From the NCBI GenBank assembly GCA_947259365.1, contig CAMYMC010000031.1, positions 1-48,247 of the forward strand: 48,247 bases of DNA. Direction: 5' to 3'. Shown piece after piece: positions 22,252 through 30,606 of the stretch; position 1 is the stretch's first letter; each line of letters starts with the position of its first letter. This DNA is from an uncultured Acidimicrobiaceae bacterium. Lineage in GTDB: Bacteria > Actinomycetota > Acidimicrobiia > Spongiisociales > UBA5794. The position numbers were made by a program, and so were the translations under genes. Below the pieces are notes generated by a model. It did no database searches. It was not told the DNA's origin and saw only the letters and a list, made by a program, of their open reading frames with translations.

Positions 22252-23598
22252 ATGGAGCTTCGCGACCTGCCGTCCGTCGACGAGTTGACGCGACGGCTGG
22301 CGGCGAACCCGGCCGTCGGGGAGCTGCCGCCGCCGCTCGTCTCCGGGGTGGCGAGAGAGGCCATCGAACGGGCACGCCACGGCCTCCGCGAGGGAGGGAC
22401 CGCCGACCCCGAGGCGGCCGCGGCCGAGAGCCTGGCCGTCCTCGCCGGGCACCGGCCCCGTCGCGTCATCAACGCCACCGGCGTGCTCCTCCACACGAAC
22501 CTGGGAAGGGCGGCCGCCGCCGGCGCCGCCGCCGACGCGGGCAGGGCGTTCGCCGCCGGCTACGGCAACCTCGAGTTCGACCTCGGCACCGGCCGGCGCG
22601 GCGGCCGGGGTCGGTACGTCGCCGAACTGCTGACGTCGTTGACCGGGGCCGAGGGGGCGATCGCCGTCAACAACAACGCCGCCGCGCTGTATCTCGCCCT
22701 CACCGCGCTCTCGGCGAGACGGAACACCGTCGTCTCCCGGGGAGAGCTCATCGAGATCGGCGGCTCGTTCCGGCTGCCCGAGTTGATGGCGGCCTCGGGA
22801 GCCGTCCTCGTCGAGGTGGGCACGACGAACCGCACCAGGCTTCGCGACTACGAGCGGGCGGCGGACGGCGCAGCGCTCGTCCTCAAGGTGCACCCTTCCA
22901 ACTACCGCATCGAGGGTTTCGCCGAAGAGGTCGGCTATCGCGAGCTCGCCGAGCTGGCCTCGGCCCGCGAGATCCCCTTTGTCGCCGACGTCGGCAGCGG
23001 CCTCCTCGACACGAGGACGCCGTGGCTCGACGGACCCCCGCCGACGTGGCTCGCCGACGAGCCGGGAGTGCGCCAGACCCTCGCCGCCGGCGCCGACCTC
23101 GTGCTCTTCTCCGGCGACAAGCTCCTCGGCGGCCCCCAGTCGGGTATTGCCGTGGGCCGGGCCGACCTCGTCGCCACCATGGCCGCCCACCCGGTGGCGC
23201 GGGCGGTGCGGATCGACGGGACGACGATGGCGACCCTGGCAGCGACCCTCGAGATGTACGCGATGGGACGGGGACGGGACGTGCCGTTCTGGACAATGGC
23301 GTCGCTTCCGACCGATGTCCTCGAGCGGCGGCACACGGACGTGCTGGAGGCCTCAGGTGTCCCCGGCCGGCTCGTGGCCGGCGAGTCCCTTCCGGGGGCG
23401 GGCTCGGTGCCGGGAGCGACGATCCCGAGCCCCAACATCGTCCTCGACGTGGCCGCGGACGCATCGTGGAAGGCGCTCATCGCCACCATTCCCCCCGTCG
23501 TCGCCCGGCGCGCCGACGACGCCCTCCGCCTCGACCTCAGGACCGTCGACCCCGAAGACGACGACCGGGTCGTCGCCGCCCTCGCCGGCCTCGCCTGA
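22252..23598 (+). CDS. selA: L-seryl-tRNA(Sec) selenium transferase SelA
   Basis: PLP enzyme of 448 residues converting seryl-tRNA(Sec) to selenocysteinyl-tRNA(Sec) with selenophosphate. The N-terminal helical tRNA-binding part (LPSVDELTRRLA) precedes the catalytic core: NATGVLLHTNLGRAA, VNNNAAALYLAL, SRGELIEIGGSFRLP, VGTTNRTRLRDYE, and Lys290 in FSGDKLLGGPQSG as the cofactor lysine. Length and motifs are those of a complete bacterial SelA. The ATG at 22252 lacks a Shine-Dalgarno but has TAACCT 7 bases upstream. selB follows after 2 bases. The tRNA(Sec) and selD genes are not in the window. Confidence 0.96.
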   Translation: MELRDLPSVDELTRRLAANPAVGELPPPLVSGVAREAIERARHGLREGGTADPEAAAAESLAVLAGHRPRRVINATGVLLHTNLGRAAAAGAAADAGRAFAAGYGNLEFDLGTGRRGGRGRYVAELLTSLTGAEGAIAVNNNAAALYLALTALSARRNTVVSRGELIEIGGSFRLPELMAASGAVLVEVGTTNRTRLRDYERAADGAALVLKVHPSNYRIEGFAEEVGYRELAELASAREIPFVADVGSGLLDTRTPWLDGPPPTWLADEPGVRQTLAAGADLVLFSGDKLLGGPQSGIAVGRADLVATMAAHPVARAVRIDGTTMATLAATLEMYAMGRGRDVPFWTMASLPTDVLERRHTDVLEASGVPGRLVAGESLPGAGSVPGATIPSPNIVLDVAADASWKALIATIPPVVARRADDALRLDLRTVDPEDDDRVVAALAGLA

Positions 23599-23600
23599 CG

Positions 23601-25430
23601 ATGCCGATCATCGCTACGGCCGGACACGTCGACCACGGTAAATCCACGCTCGTCGAAGCCCTGACCGGTCGCGACCCGGATCGCTGGGCCGAGGAGAAGA
23701 CACGCGGGCTCACGATCGACCTCGGGTTCGCCTGGACCCGGCTCGGAGACGAGGACGTCGGCTTCGTCGACGTGCCCGGCCACGAGCGGTTCATCAAGAA
23801 CATGCTCGCCGGCGTCGGCGCCGTGGACGTGGCCCTGTTCGTCGTCGCCGCCGACGAAGGGTGGATGCCCCAATCCGAGGAGCACGCCGCAGTGCTCGAT
23901 CTCCTCGATGTCCGCACCGGCATCGTCGCACTGACGAGGGCCGATCTCGTCGACGACGAGACGATCGAGCTCGCCGCCCTCGAGATCGAAGATCGTGTCG
24001 CCGGGACGTCGCTGGTGGGCTGGCCGATCGTGCCCACCGCCGCCCCGGACGGCAGGGGCATCGAGGAGCTGAAGGCGGCCCTCGCCAACGCGCTCGAGCA
24101 GGCGGGCCCGCCCCGCAACGAGGACAGGCCCCGGCTGTGGGTCGATCGTGCATTCACGATCGCCGGTGCCGGCACGGTGGTGACCGGGACCCTCGTCGGG
24201 GGTGCCGTCCACAAGGGCGACGAGCTGACCATGTGGCCGCCGGGGAGCCCGACCCGGGTGCGAGGGCTGCAGAGCCACGAGCGGGACGTCGACGAGATCG
24301 CCCCCGGAACACGAGCTGCACTCAATCTCGCCGGCGCCGACCGATCCACGATCGCCAGAGGGGCGATGCTCGGCCGCGCCGGGGACTTCCGCGCCACCGA
24401 TCAGTTCCTCGCCGATCTCCGCCCGGTGCGCACCCTCGAAGGCGAGCTCACCGACCGGGGTGCGTACCACCTCCACGTCGGCAGCGGGGGATGGCCGGTG
24501 CGGCTCCGCGTCCTCACCGGCGACGACGCCGCGCCGGTCACGGCGCTCGTCCGGGCCCCGGCGCAGATCCCCCTCGTGATGGGCGACCGCTTCGTCATGC
24601 GGGAGGTGGGCCGGAAGGCCGTCGTCGCCGGGGGACGGGTTCTCGATCCACATCCGGGGACGCTGGACAGGTCGTCGGCGGCGGTCTCGGCCGGCTCGTT
24701 GCGCGCCGTCCTCGACGACCCACCCGGGCGGCGCGCCGACGTGCTGCTCGACCGGCGCGGTATCGCTCGGCTCGACGACCTCGCCCGGGACACGGGAGGC
24801 GGGCGGCCGTCGGCGGCGTTGATCGCCGAGGGCATCGCCGTCGCCCCCGCCGCCGCCTCCACTCACGAGGCCGGGGCCGTCGCCGCGGTCCGCGCCTTCC
24901 AGGATGCGAACCCGCTGCGGCCCGGCGTTCCGAAGGCAAGCCTCGCCACGACCCTCGGCCTCCCGGTAGCGGTGCTCGAAGTCGTCGTGGCCGAAAGCAG
25001 GGCCCTCGTCGACGACGGTCCCACCGTCCACACGACGGACTTCGCTCCGGCGTGGGGAGACGATCAGGAGGCGGCGTGGCAGGCGGCACGGGAGACCCTC
25101 GAACGCTCCGGGTTGGCCGTCCCCAGGGCGTCGGGGCTCGGTCTCGACGAGGAGACCTTCCACATGCTCCTGCGCACCGGCAGGCTGGTGCGCGTCGGCG
25201 AGGACCTCGTGTACCTCCCGGCTCAGCTCGAGGAGATCACCGCTGGCTTGGACGCGCTCCCCGACGGGTTCACCGTCGCCGAGTTCCGGGACGCGTACGG
25301 GATGACACGACGCCATGCCGTACCGCTGCTCGAGTGGCTGGACCGGGAGGGTTGGACGTCGCGTCGTGGCGACGTCCGCACGGTCAGAAGGCGGCCTTCG
25401 CCAGCACCTGACGACGCTCGGCCTCGGTGA
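23601..25430 (+). CDS. selB: Selenocysteine-specific elongation factor SelB
   Basis: GTPase of 609 residues that carries selenocysteinyl-tRNA to UGA codons marked by a SECIS hairpin. The G domain shows GHVDHGKSTL near residue 8, EKTRGLTIDLGF, VDVPGHERFIKNML (G3) and LTRADLVDD (the SelB-style TRAD in place of NKxD). Beta-barrel domains follow to about residue 375, then winged-helix domains that bind SECIS RNA (ending LDREGWTSRRGDVRTVRR). It starts 2 bases after selA. The last 47 bases overlap the convergent whiB gene, and the extra tail PSPAPDDARPR is probably dispensable. Confidence 0.95.
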   Translation: MPIIATAGHVDHGKSTLVEALTGRDPDRWAEEKTRGLTIDLGFAWTRLGDEDVGFVDVPGHERFIKNMLAGVGAVDVALFVVAADEGWMPQSEEHAAVLDLLDVRTGIVALTRADLVDDETIELAALEIEDRVAGTSLVGWPIVPTAAPDGRGIEELKAALANALEQAGPPRNEDRPRLWVDRAFTIAGAGTVVTGTLVGGAVHKGDELTMWPPGSPTRVRGLQSHERDVDEIAPGTRAALNLAGADRSTIARGAMLGRAGDFRATDQFLADLRPVRTLEGELTDRGAYHLHVGSGGWPVRLRVLTGDDAAPVTALVRAPAQIPLVMGDRFVMREVGRKAVVAGGRVLDPHPGTLDRSSAAVSAGSLRAVLDDPPGRRADVLLDRRGIARLDDLARDTGGGRPSAALIAEGIAVAPAAASTHEAGAVAAVRAFQDANPLRPGVPKASLATTLGLPVAVLEVVVAESRALVDDGPTVHTTDFAPAWGDDQEAAWQAARETLERSGLAVPRASGLGLDEETFHMLLRTGRLVRVGEDLVYLPAQLEEITAGLDALPDGFTVAEFRDAYGMTRRHAVPLLEWLDREGWTSRRGDVRTVRRRPSPAPDDARPR

Positions 25431-25641
25431 GCCCACCCCAGATGCCGTAGGGCTCGCGAATCGTCATGGCATAGTCGAGGCACTGGCCCTTCACGGGGCA
25501 GATCTTGCAGATGGACTTGGCCCTGTGCTCTCTCCGCTCCCGCTCCTCCTTGCGCTCAGCGGTGCTCGGCGGGAAGAAGAGATGTGAGTGGTTTCCCCGG
25601 CAGAGCGCGATGGGCTGCCATGAGCGGTCGAGCGGAGTCAC
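25384..25641 (-). CDS. WhiB-family Fe-S transcription regulator
   Basis: Actinobacteria-specific regulator of 85 residues binding a 4Fe-4S cluster and usually sigma-A region 4. The four cluster ligands are Cys14, Cys45, Cys48 and Cys54 (ALCRG, then CKICPVKGQC). The turn motif GIWGGLTEAER follows. The GTG at 25641 is chosen because GGGAGG sits about 8 bases upstream and the product then has the normal WhiB length; the frame runs a further 25 codons upstream without similarity. WhiB subfamily (WhiB1, 2, 3 and so on) cannot be told by eye. Its 3' end overlaps selB by 47 bases. Confidence 0.93.
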   Translation of the reverse strand: MTPLDRSWQPIALCRGNHSHLFFPPSTAERKEERERREHRAKSICKICPVKGQCLDYAMTIREPYGIWGGLTEAERRQVLAKAAF

Positions 25642-25687
25642 AGGTGACGCCTCCCTGAGCGTGTGGTCCCTCTCCAACGGCCGCCGG

Positions 25688-25716
25688 AAGCTACCGCGCG
25701 AGTTGTCCACAGGCAA
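25688..25716 (-). promoter_or_regulatory. putative whiB promoter
   Basis: On the minus strand TTGCCT (25711-25716) and TAGCTT (25688-25693) are separated by exactly 17 bases, about 47 bases upstream of the whiB GTG. Confidence 0.5.
25703..25711 (+). promoter_or_regulatory. DnaA-box-like 9-mer in the whiB promoter
   Basis: TTGTCCACA on the plus strand equals the DnaA box form used in high-GC Actinobacteria. It falls in the spacer between the putative whiB -35 and -10, so bound DnaA could block the promoter. A single 9-mer may be chance. Confidence 0.3.
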
Positions 25717-25764
25717 GGGAAAACCTTCCAGATCGCGCTAGCTAGTCGCGAACACCCCGCCCCG

Positions 25765-27033
25765 TCACTCCGCATCAGCAGGGCCGACCTCGAGAACGAT
25801 GCCCCTGACCTCGAGTACCTCGATCGGATCTCCCGGCCCCAGGCCTGCGGCGCGGTACGACCGGGCCCTCCAGCGGGCCCCGTCGAGCAGCACGACGCCC
25901 TCCGGATCGAATCCGGTCTCCGCCGTGCCCCGCCGCCCGACGAGGTGCTCCCTCCCGATCGTCCTCGTCGAGAACCGAGCGCGGACGACCGTGGTGAGCG
26001 CAAACGCGTAGAACAGCCCCACCGCGCCGACCGCCAGCGCGACCAGCCACCACCGTGGGGGATATTGAGGGCCGGTGCTCGCGAACGTCACGCCTCCCCA
26101 CACGAGCAGCACCGCGCCGACCACGCTGAGCAGGCGCATCTGGTTGCGTTGCAGCTCGGCCGTCCACAACACCATCCCGGCGAGCACGAGCCCGACGGAG
26201 ACCCAGCTCATCGGCAGCGTCGCCATGCCGTACCCGGCGAGGAACAGCGACAGCGAAGCGACCGCAGCAGTCACACCGACACCGGCGGCGTAGAACTCGA
26301 ACGCGGCCGCCGCCAGTCCGGCGATGAGGAAGAAGAACGCAGCCTCGGGCCGGCTGGCGAGACGGAGGATGCGGGTGAACAGTCCCGGCTTGAGGAACCG
26401 GACCTCGACGGACGGCACGATCACCTCTAGACCCGAGTCCGTCACCGTCGTCGTCGCCGTCTCGAGGGTCACGTCTCCCCCGGCGGCGGCCACCGTCCTG
26501 GCGTCGAGACCGACGATGAACTGGCCGATGGTCGGGGTCACGTCCGTGAATCGGGCAAGTCGGGGACCGCTCTCGGTGATGGCGACGGCGCCGTGGTCGG
26601 GGCAGGGGCCCTCGTCGCTCCACGCACAGGGCCCGGCACCCGGCGACGTCCCGGAGAAGTAGCCGACGGAAGCCCCCGGCGCCGCCCCGACGATGTCGGC
26701 CGCCGCCGCCAGGTCGCGGACGACGGAGCCGAAGCCGACGGCGCCCGATGGACCCACCCACACCGCAGCCGGCACCCGGTCCTCCGCCAGTGCCGCAATG
26801 AGACGCGACGGGTCGCCGCTGGAGATCCCGGGGGTGTCGAGCTGGAACACGACGAGCTGGGCGTCCTGCGTCGCGAGCGCCTCGACGAGGAAGTCGAGTG
26901 CCCGCTGGTCGAGGGGTCCGCGCAGGTCGGCGACGACGACGGGACCCCCGACATCCGCCGGCTCCGCAGCGAGAGCGGGGCCGGCGGCGAGGAGAGCCAG
27001 AAACACGAAGAGGAGAGCCGAGCGACGCGCCAT
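25765..27033 (-). CDS. NfeD-like membrane protein with degenerate ClpP-type domain
   Basis: A 422-residue NfeD long-form protein. A signal peptide (ARRSALLFVFLALLAAG) is followed by a ClpP/crotonase-like domain (about 35-200: VVFQLDTPGISSGDPSRLIAAL, then VGPSGAVGFGSVV). Four or five membrane helices come next, about 225-340, and a C-terminal OB-fold NfeD domain (LVGRRGTAETGFDPEGVVLLDG). In active homologues a nucleophilic Ser sits in a SAG motif; here the aligned segment reads GFGSVV, so catalysis may be lost or shifted. Long NfeD proteins usually partner with a stomatin-family protease substrate, not seen here. The ATG at 27033 is favoured by the signal peptide and an upstream TATCAT. Confidence 0.85.
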   Translation of the reverse strand: MARRSALLFVFLALLAAGPALAAEPADVGGPVVVADLRGPLDQRALDFLVEALATQDAQLVVFQLDTPGISSGDPSRLIAALAEDRVPAAVWVGPSGAVGFGSVVRDLAAAADIVGAAPGASVGYFSGTSPGAGPCAWSDEGPCPDHGAVAITESGPRLARFTDVTPTIGQFIVGLDARTVAAAGGDVTLETATTTVTDSGLEVIVPSVEVRFLKPGLFTRILRLASRPEAAFFFLIAGLAAAAFEFYAAGVGVTAAVASLSLFLAGYGMATLPMSWVSVGLVLAGMVLWTAELQRNQMRLLSVVGAVLLVWGGVTFASTGPQYPPRWWLVALAVGAVGLFYAFALTTVVRARFSTRTIGREHLVGRRGTAETGFDPEGVVLLDGARWRARSYRAAGLGPGDPIEVLEVRGIVLEVGPADAE

Positions 27034-27043
27034 GTGCGCCGGG

Positions 27044-27049
27044 ATGATA
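27044..27049 (-). promoter_or_regulatory. putative -10 element of the NfeD-like gene
   Basis: TATCAT on the minus strand ends 10 bases before the ATG at 27033. It favours that start over the ATG at 27060. Confidence 0.35.
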
Positions 27050-27122
27050 TCGGGCCTCATGAGCGCCCGATCTGGCGTCGATCGAAGGCTTCGGCGCCCT
27101 CGGCGAGACGAGCGGGAACCTC

Positions 27123-27128
27123 TATCCT
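27123..27128 (+). promoter_or_regulatory. putative -10 element of the receiver-domain gene
   Basis: TATCCT ends 7 bases before the ATG, with no Shine-Dalgarno. Confidence 0.45.
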
Positions 27129-27135
27129 CCCGGTC

Positions 27136-27522
27136 ATGTCACGAGTCCTGGTCGTTGCAGACACGCCGTGGGCGCGCAACGAGGTCCACGCCGCCCTCAC
27201 CGATCCCGACATCGAGCTCGTCGACCACGTGGACCCGGCGACGGTGGCCGATTCGATCCGCGAGGACCGCTATGACGCGGTGATCGTCGACCTCCAGGTG
27301 GGCGCGATGGGCGGCATGGCCGTCACCAGGGCGGTGCGAGAGACCGCGACGATCGGCGGCACCGAGGCGGTGCCGGTCGTGATCCTTCTCGACCGCAGCG
27401 CAGACTCGTTCCTGGCGAAGCGAGCGGGAGCGGCGGCGTGGGTCACGAAGCCGTTCACCAGCCACGAGATCGCGGGCGCTCTCGAACGGGCGTTGGGCGA
27501 CAACGCCGGGAGCGAGTCCTGA
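27136..27522 (+). CDS. Stand-alone response-regulator receiver domain
   Basis: CheY-like protein of 128 residues with no output domain. The phospho-acceptor Asp is in YDAVIVDLQVGAMGG (about residue 52), the acidic pocket is VADTP near the N terminus, and the conserved Lys is in WVTKPF. It probably signals by protein contact. No kinase is adjacent; an orphan histidine kinase lies 7 kb downstream, but pairing is unproven. The ATG has a TATCCT hexamer 7 bases upstream. The 79 bases to the next gene hold nothing I recognise. Confidence 0.88.
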   Translation: MSRVLVVADTPWARNEVHAALTDPDIELVDHVDPATVADSIREDRYDAVIVDLQVGAMGGMAVTRAVRETATIGGTEAVPVVILLDRSADSFLAKRAGAAAWVTKPFTSHEIAGALERALGDNAGSES

Positions 27523-27601
27523 GCGACGAGCCTCCTGCGCCAACCGACGAACCGGACCCTCCGGATTCGGGCCCGCATCCCGCGGTGCAACGGCGGGGGC
27601 G

Positions 27602-28861
27602 ATGAGCGCCATCACCCTTTCGTACATTGCGATCCTCGGAATCTGCGGATTCGCGTCCGGATTCTTCTCCGGCTCCGAGACGGCGCTCATCGGCATCGGT
27701 CGGGAACGCGTCCACCAGCTCGCCGAGACCGGCCATCGCGGCGAGCGGGTTCAGCAGCTCGTCGCCGACCCCGACCGCCTGCTCAGCACGCTCCTCGTCG
27801 CCAACAACCTCGTCAACATCCTCGGCGCCGCGGTCGCGACAACGCTGTTCATCTCACTCCTCGGCGACCGCTGGGGACCCTGGGTCGCGACGGTCGTCGT
27901 CACCGCCGTGGTGCTCGTCGTCGGCGAGATCACCCCGAAGAGTCTCGCCGCCAGGTACCCGGAGCAGTTCTCCCTGGCGGTGGCGCCGACGATCTGGAGA
28001 CTGTCCGCGGTGCTCGGGCCGATCGCGAGGGTGTTCGGCTCGATCACGCGCGGCCTGTTCCGCCTCTTCCGCCTCAAGGTCGACGACATCACCGGTGCCG
28101 TCACCGAGGCCGACATCCGCGCCCTCGCCGCCCTGAGCCATGCCGGAGGCGAGATCGAACAGGCCGAGCGGGAGATCATCGACTCCCTCTTCGACCTCGC
28201 CGACCGTCCCGTGCGCGAGGTCATGACGCCCCGGGTCGACGTCGTGTCCATGACCCTGCCCGTCACCGTCGACGATGTCCGACTCGCCGTCGCCGCCACC
28301 GGGCACTCCCGTTATCCGGTGACCGGTGGCGAGGTGGACGACCTCCGCGGTGTCATCTACGTCAAGGACGTGTTCCGCCAGCGCTCCGAGCTGAGCGCCC
28401 CCGACATCGAGCGGCTCCTGCGCCAGCCGTTCTTCCTCCCCGAGTCCACCTCGGTGCTCGCCTCCCTCCAGCAGATGCGGGCGCGGCGACTCACGATGGC
28501 GATCATCCTCGACGAGCACGGCGGAGTCGAAGGACTCGTCACCGACAAGGACCTCGTCACCGAGCTCGTCGGCGAGTTCCAGGACGAGTACGACCCGGGC
28601 GCCCCCACGGTGATCCGCACCGGTCCCCGCCAGTGGCTCACCGACGGCAGGCTCCCCCTCGAGGACCTGGAGGAGGCGCTGGGTACAACGCTGCCGGAGG
28701 GACCGTACTCCACCGCCGGCGGGCTGTTCCTCGCCCTCGCCGGCAAGATCCCGGCGGAGGGCGAATCGGTCCGCACCAACGGGTACCGGCTGACCGTCGT
28801 CTCGATGGATCGCAACCGGATCGACCAGATCCGGGTGGAGGGCCAGACCGGGGACGGCTGA
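27602..28861 (+). CDS. CNNM/CorC-family membrane protein with CBS pair
   Basis: A 419-residue protein of the hemolysin-C/CNNM group linked to Mg2+ or Co2+ transport. An N-terminal DUF21 domain with about four membrane helices contains GFFSGSETALIGIGRERV and VLVVGEITPKSLAARYP. A CBS pair (about residues 200-320) has VREVMTPRVDVVSM and SRYPVTGGEVDDLRGVIYVKD. The C-terminal CorC_HlyC domain starts near residue 335 (WLTDGRLPLEDLEEALG). Architecture and length are normal. It precedes the tRNA-Pro gene and may be cotranscribed with the receiver-domain gene upstream. Confidence 0.93.
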   Translation: MSAITLSYIAILGICGFASGFFSGSETALIGIGRERVHQLAETGHRGERVQQLVADPDRLLSTLLVANNLVNILGAAVATTLFISLLGDRWGPWVATVVVTAVVLVVGEITPKSLAARYPEQFSLAVAPTIWRLSAVLGPIARVFGSITRGLFRLFRLKVDDITGAVTEADIRALAALSHAGGEIEQAEREIIDSLFDLADRPVREVMTPRVDVVSMTLPVTVDDVRLAVAATGHSRYPVTGGEVDDLRGVIYVKDVFRQRSELSAPDIERLLRQPFFLPESTSVLASLQQMRARRLTMAIILDEHGGVEGLVTDKDLVTELVGEFQDEYDPGAPTVIRTGPRQWLTDGRLPLEDLEEALGTTLPEGPYSTAGGLFLALAGKIPAEGESVRTNGYRLTVVSMDRNRIDQIRVEGQTGDG

Positions 28862-28931
28862 GAGGGCTTCTCGGCGTGCCCGGCGGCTCGCTGTACCCGG
28901 GGCGAGAGCCCTGCGGTACACTCCCGGCCGA

Positions 28932-29005
28932 CGGGACGTGGCGCAGCTTGGTAGCGCGCATCGTTCGGGACGATGAGGTCGCCGGTTCAAATCCGGCCGT
29001 CCCGA
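28932..29005 (+). tRNA. tRNA-Pro (anticodon CGG)
   Basis: A 74-base cloverleaf. The acceptor stem CGGGACG pairs with CGTCCCG (28998-29004), with discriminator A at 29005. The D arm contains GCGCAGCTTGGTAGCGC. The anticodon stem CATCG/CGATG encloses TTCGGGA with anticodon CGG at 28966-28968, reading CCG proline codons. The T arm is GCCGG-TTCAAAT-CCGGC. The CCA end is not encoded (ACCT follows). Confidence 0.97.
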
Positions 29006-29011
29006 CCTCGA

Positions 29012-29039
29012 GAGCCGGTGGGCGCGCGCCCGCCGGCTC
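29012..29039 (+). terminator. putative terminator after tRNA-Pro
   Basis: A 12-bp stem (29012-29023 with 29028-29039, one G-U pair) with a GCGC loop, followed by a T-enriched stretch CCTTCGTTCGG. It lies 6 bases after the tRNA. Confidence 0.6.
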
Positions 29040-29077
29040 CTTCGTTCGGTCACCGTTGCCCCAGGCGCGGCCCGGCG

Positions 29078-29518
29078 TCACGTCTCGATGGCGTCGCGCA
29101 GCTGCTCGAGTTCCCTGGCGAGACGCCTCGTGAAGCTCCTTCGCAGGATGGGTCCGAGGAGCCACGACGCGACCCTGGTCGAGAGGCTGTCGGGGCCGGC
29201 CTCGATGATGTTCGTGACCTCGGTCGCGGAGCCGGCCTCGCGCAGTTGCATCTTCCCCTCGAACGCGAACGGCCCCCGCGACGAGCGGCTCCCGAACGAT
29301 CGCGGCGGCTCGAACTCCGTGACCTCGATCTCCACTTCCGACGGGCGCCAGCCCTGGACGTAGTCGAGCACGTAGCGGGCGCCCCGGCCCATCTCACCTG
29401 AGACGAGTCGTGCCGCGCTCACCCCCGAGACCCACCGCGGCATCTCGGCGACGTCGGTGACGTATGAGAACACCTCACCGATCGGGCGGTCGATCGTGAC
29501 CGTTGCGGTGGCCTTCAT
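29078..29518 (-). CDS. SRPBCC (polyketide cyclase/START-like) protein
   Basis: A 146-residue single-domain SRPBCC fold protein, expected to hold a hydrophobic ligand in its cavity. It opens MKATATVTIDRPIGEVFSYVTDVAEMPRW, the usual start of this family. YVLDYVQGWRPSEVEIEVTEFEPP, EVTNIIEAGPDS and a long C-terminal helix (RRSFTRRLARELEQLRDAI) follow. The ligand and pathway are unknown. GAGAGGTG lies upstream of the ATG. It is transcribed toward the tRNA-Pro region. Confidence 0.88.
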   Translation of the reverse strand: MKATATVTIDRPIGEVFSYVTDVAEMPRWVSGVSAARLVSGEMGRGARYVLDYVQGWRPSEVEIEVTEFEPPRSFGSRSSRGPFAFEGKMQLREAGSATEVTNIIEAGPDSLSTRVASWLLGPILRRSFTRRLARELEQLRDAIET

Positions 29519-29574
29519 GAGATCGCACCTCTCCCGAACGCGAGCTCACCGCTTTCTACCACGCCCCGGGCGAA

Positions 29575-30606
29575 TCAGGCGAAGCTCCCAACCGCCAGCT
29601 CCGCCAGCTGGACTGCATTGAGGGCAGCCCCCTTGCGGAGGTTGTCGCCGACCGCCCAGAGGCTGATGCCGCCCGACTCGCCCAGCGTGGCGCGGACCCT
29701 CCCGACGAGCACCTCGTCGATCCCGGCCGAGTCGAGCGGCGTCGGCACCCGGTCATCGCCCCACACGGTGACACCCGGAGCCCCTCCCAGGAGGGCGAGA
29801 GCCTCGGAGATCTCCATGGGGCGATCGAAGAACATCGTCGCCGCGATGCCGTGGCCGACGACGACCGGGACGCGAACACATGTCGGCTCCACCGCGATCG
29901 TCGGCGCCTCGAGGATCTTGCGCGTCTCGTTGACGAGCTTCCACTCCTCGTCCGTGTAACCGGCTTCGGTGAAGGAGCCGGCGTGGGGCAACACGTTGTA
30001 CCCGATCGGCCTGGCGTAGACGTCCGAGCCGGGATCGCTCCACCCGCCTTCGACGAGCGCCTCCTGATCCTTGCCCAGCACCTCGAGCTCGTGGGCGAGC
30101 ACGCGGATTCCGGTCTGGCCCGAACCGGACACCGACTGGTACGAGGTCGCCGTGAGCCTGCGCAACCCGGCGGCACGGTGCAGCGGTGCCGCGGCCATGA
30201 GGAGGACCATCGTCGTGCAGTTGGGGTTGGCGATGATCCCGCGGTTCCCGTCGATGGCGTGGTCGTTCACGTCGGCGACGACGAGGGGGACCCCGGGGTC
30301 CATGCGGAACGCCGAGGAGTTGTCGATGACCGTCGCCCCGGCCGCGGCAAAACGGGGTGCATGCTGGCGGGACCGGGTGCCGCCCGCCGAGAAGAGCGCG
30401 ACGTCGATCCCCGCCGGATCCGCGACGTCGAGATCCTCCACGATCACCGAACCCCAGCGCGTGGCGATCTCGCGCCCTGCGGACCGGGATGAGGCGAACA
30501 GCCTGAGCTCGGCGAGCGGAAAGTCCCGCTCCTCGAGGATCGCCCGCATCGTCGTGCCGACGGCACCGGTGGCTCCCACGATCCCGACGCGCTGCGGCTC
30601 AGACAT
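29575..30606 (-). CDS. asd: Aspartate-semialdehyde dehydrogenase
   Basis: NADPH-dependent enzyme of 343 residues making aspartate semialdehyde from aspartyl phosphate, for lysine, threonine, methionine and diaminopimelate synthesis. Motifs are [14 protein letters not shown] (nucleotide binding, residues 7-20), [16 protein letters not shown] with the catalytic Cys near residue 130, SVSGSGQTG, and [13 protein letters not shown] with the catalytic His. The ATG at 30606 has a GGAGGAGT site upstream and overlaps the lysC stop by 8 bases, so lysC and asd form one unit that feeds each other. Confidence 0.96.
   Translation of the reverse strand: MSEPQRVGIVGATGAVGTTMRAILEERDFPLAELRLFASSRSAGREIATRWGSVIVEDLDVADPAGIDVALFSAGGTRSRQHAPRFAAAGATVIDNSSAFRMDPGVPLVVADVNDHAIDGNRGIIANPNCTTMVLLMAAAPLHRAAGLRRLTATSYQSVSGSGQTGIRVLAHELEVLGKDQEALVEGGWSDPGSDVYARPIGYNVLPHAGSFTEAGYTDEEWKLVNETRKILEAPTIAVEPTCVRVPVVVGHGIAATMFFDRPMEISEALALLGGAPGVTVWGDDRVPTPLDSAGIDEVLVGRVRATLGESGGISLWAVGDNLRKGAALNAVQLAELAVGSFA

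Noticed and set aside
22935..25436. Very long open frame on the minus strand (over 800 codons) antisense to selA-selB
   Set aside because: It is an open shadow caused by GC bias at third positions; its translation is Arg/Gly/Asp-rich with no motifs, while selA and selB are unambiguous on the other strand.
28932..29005. tRNA considered as a possible tRNA(Sec), because selA and selB are nearby
   Set aside because: The anticodon is CGG and the acceptor, D and variable regions are of normal tRNA-Pro length; tRNA(Sec) would have anticodon TCA and a long variable arm.
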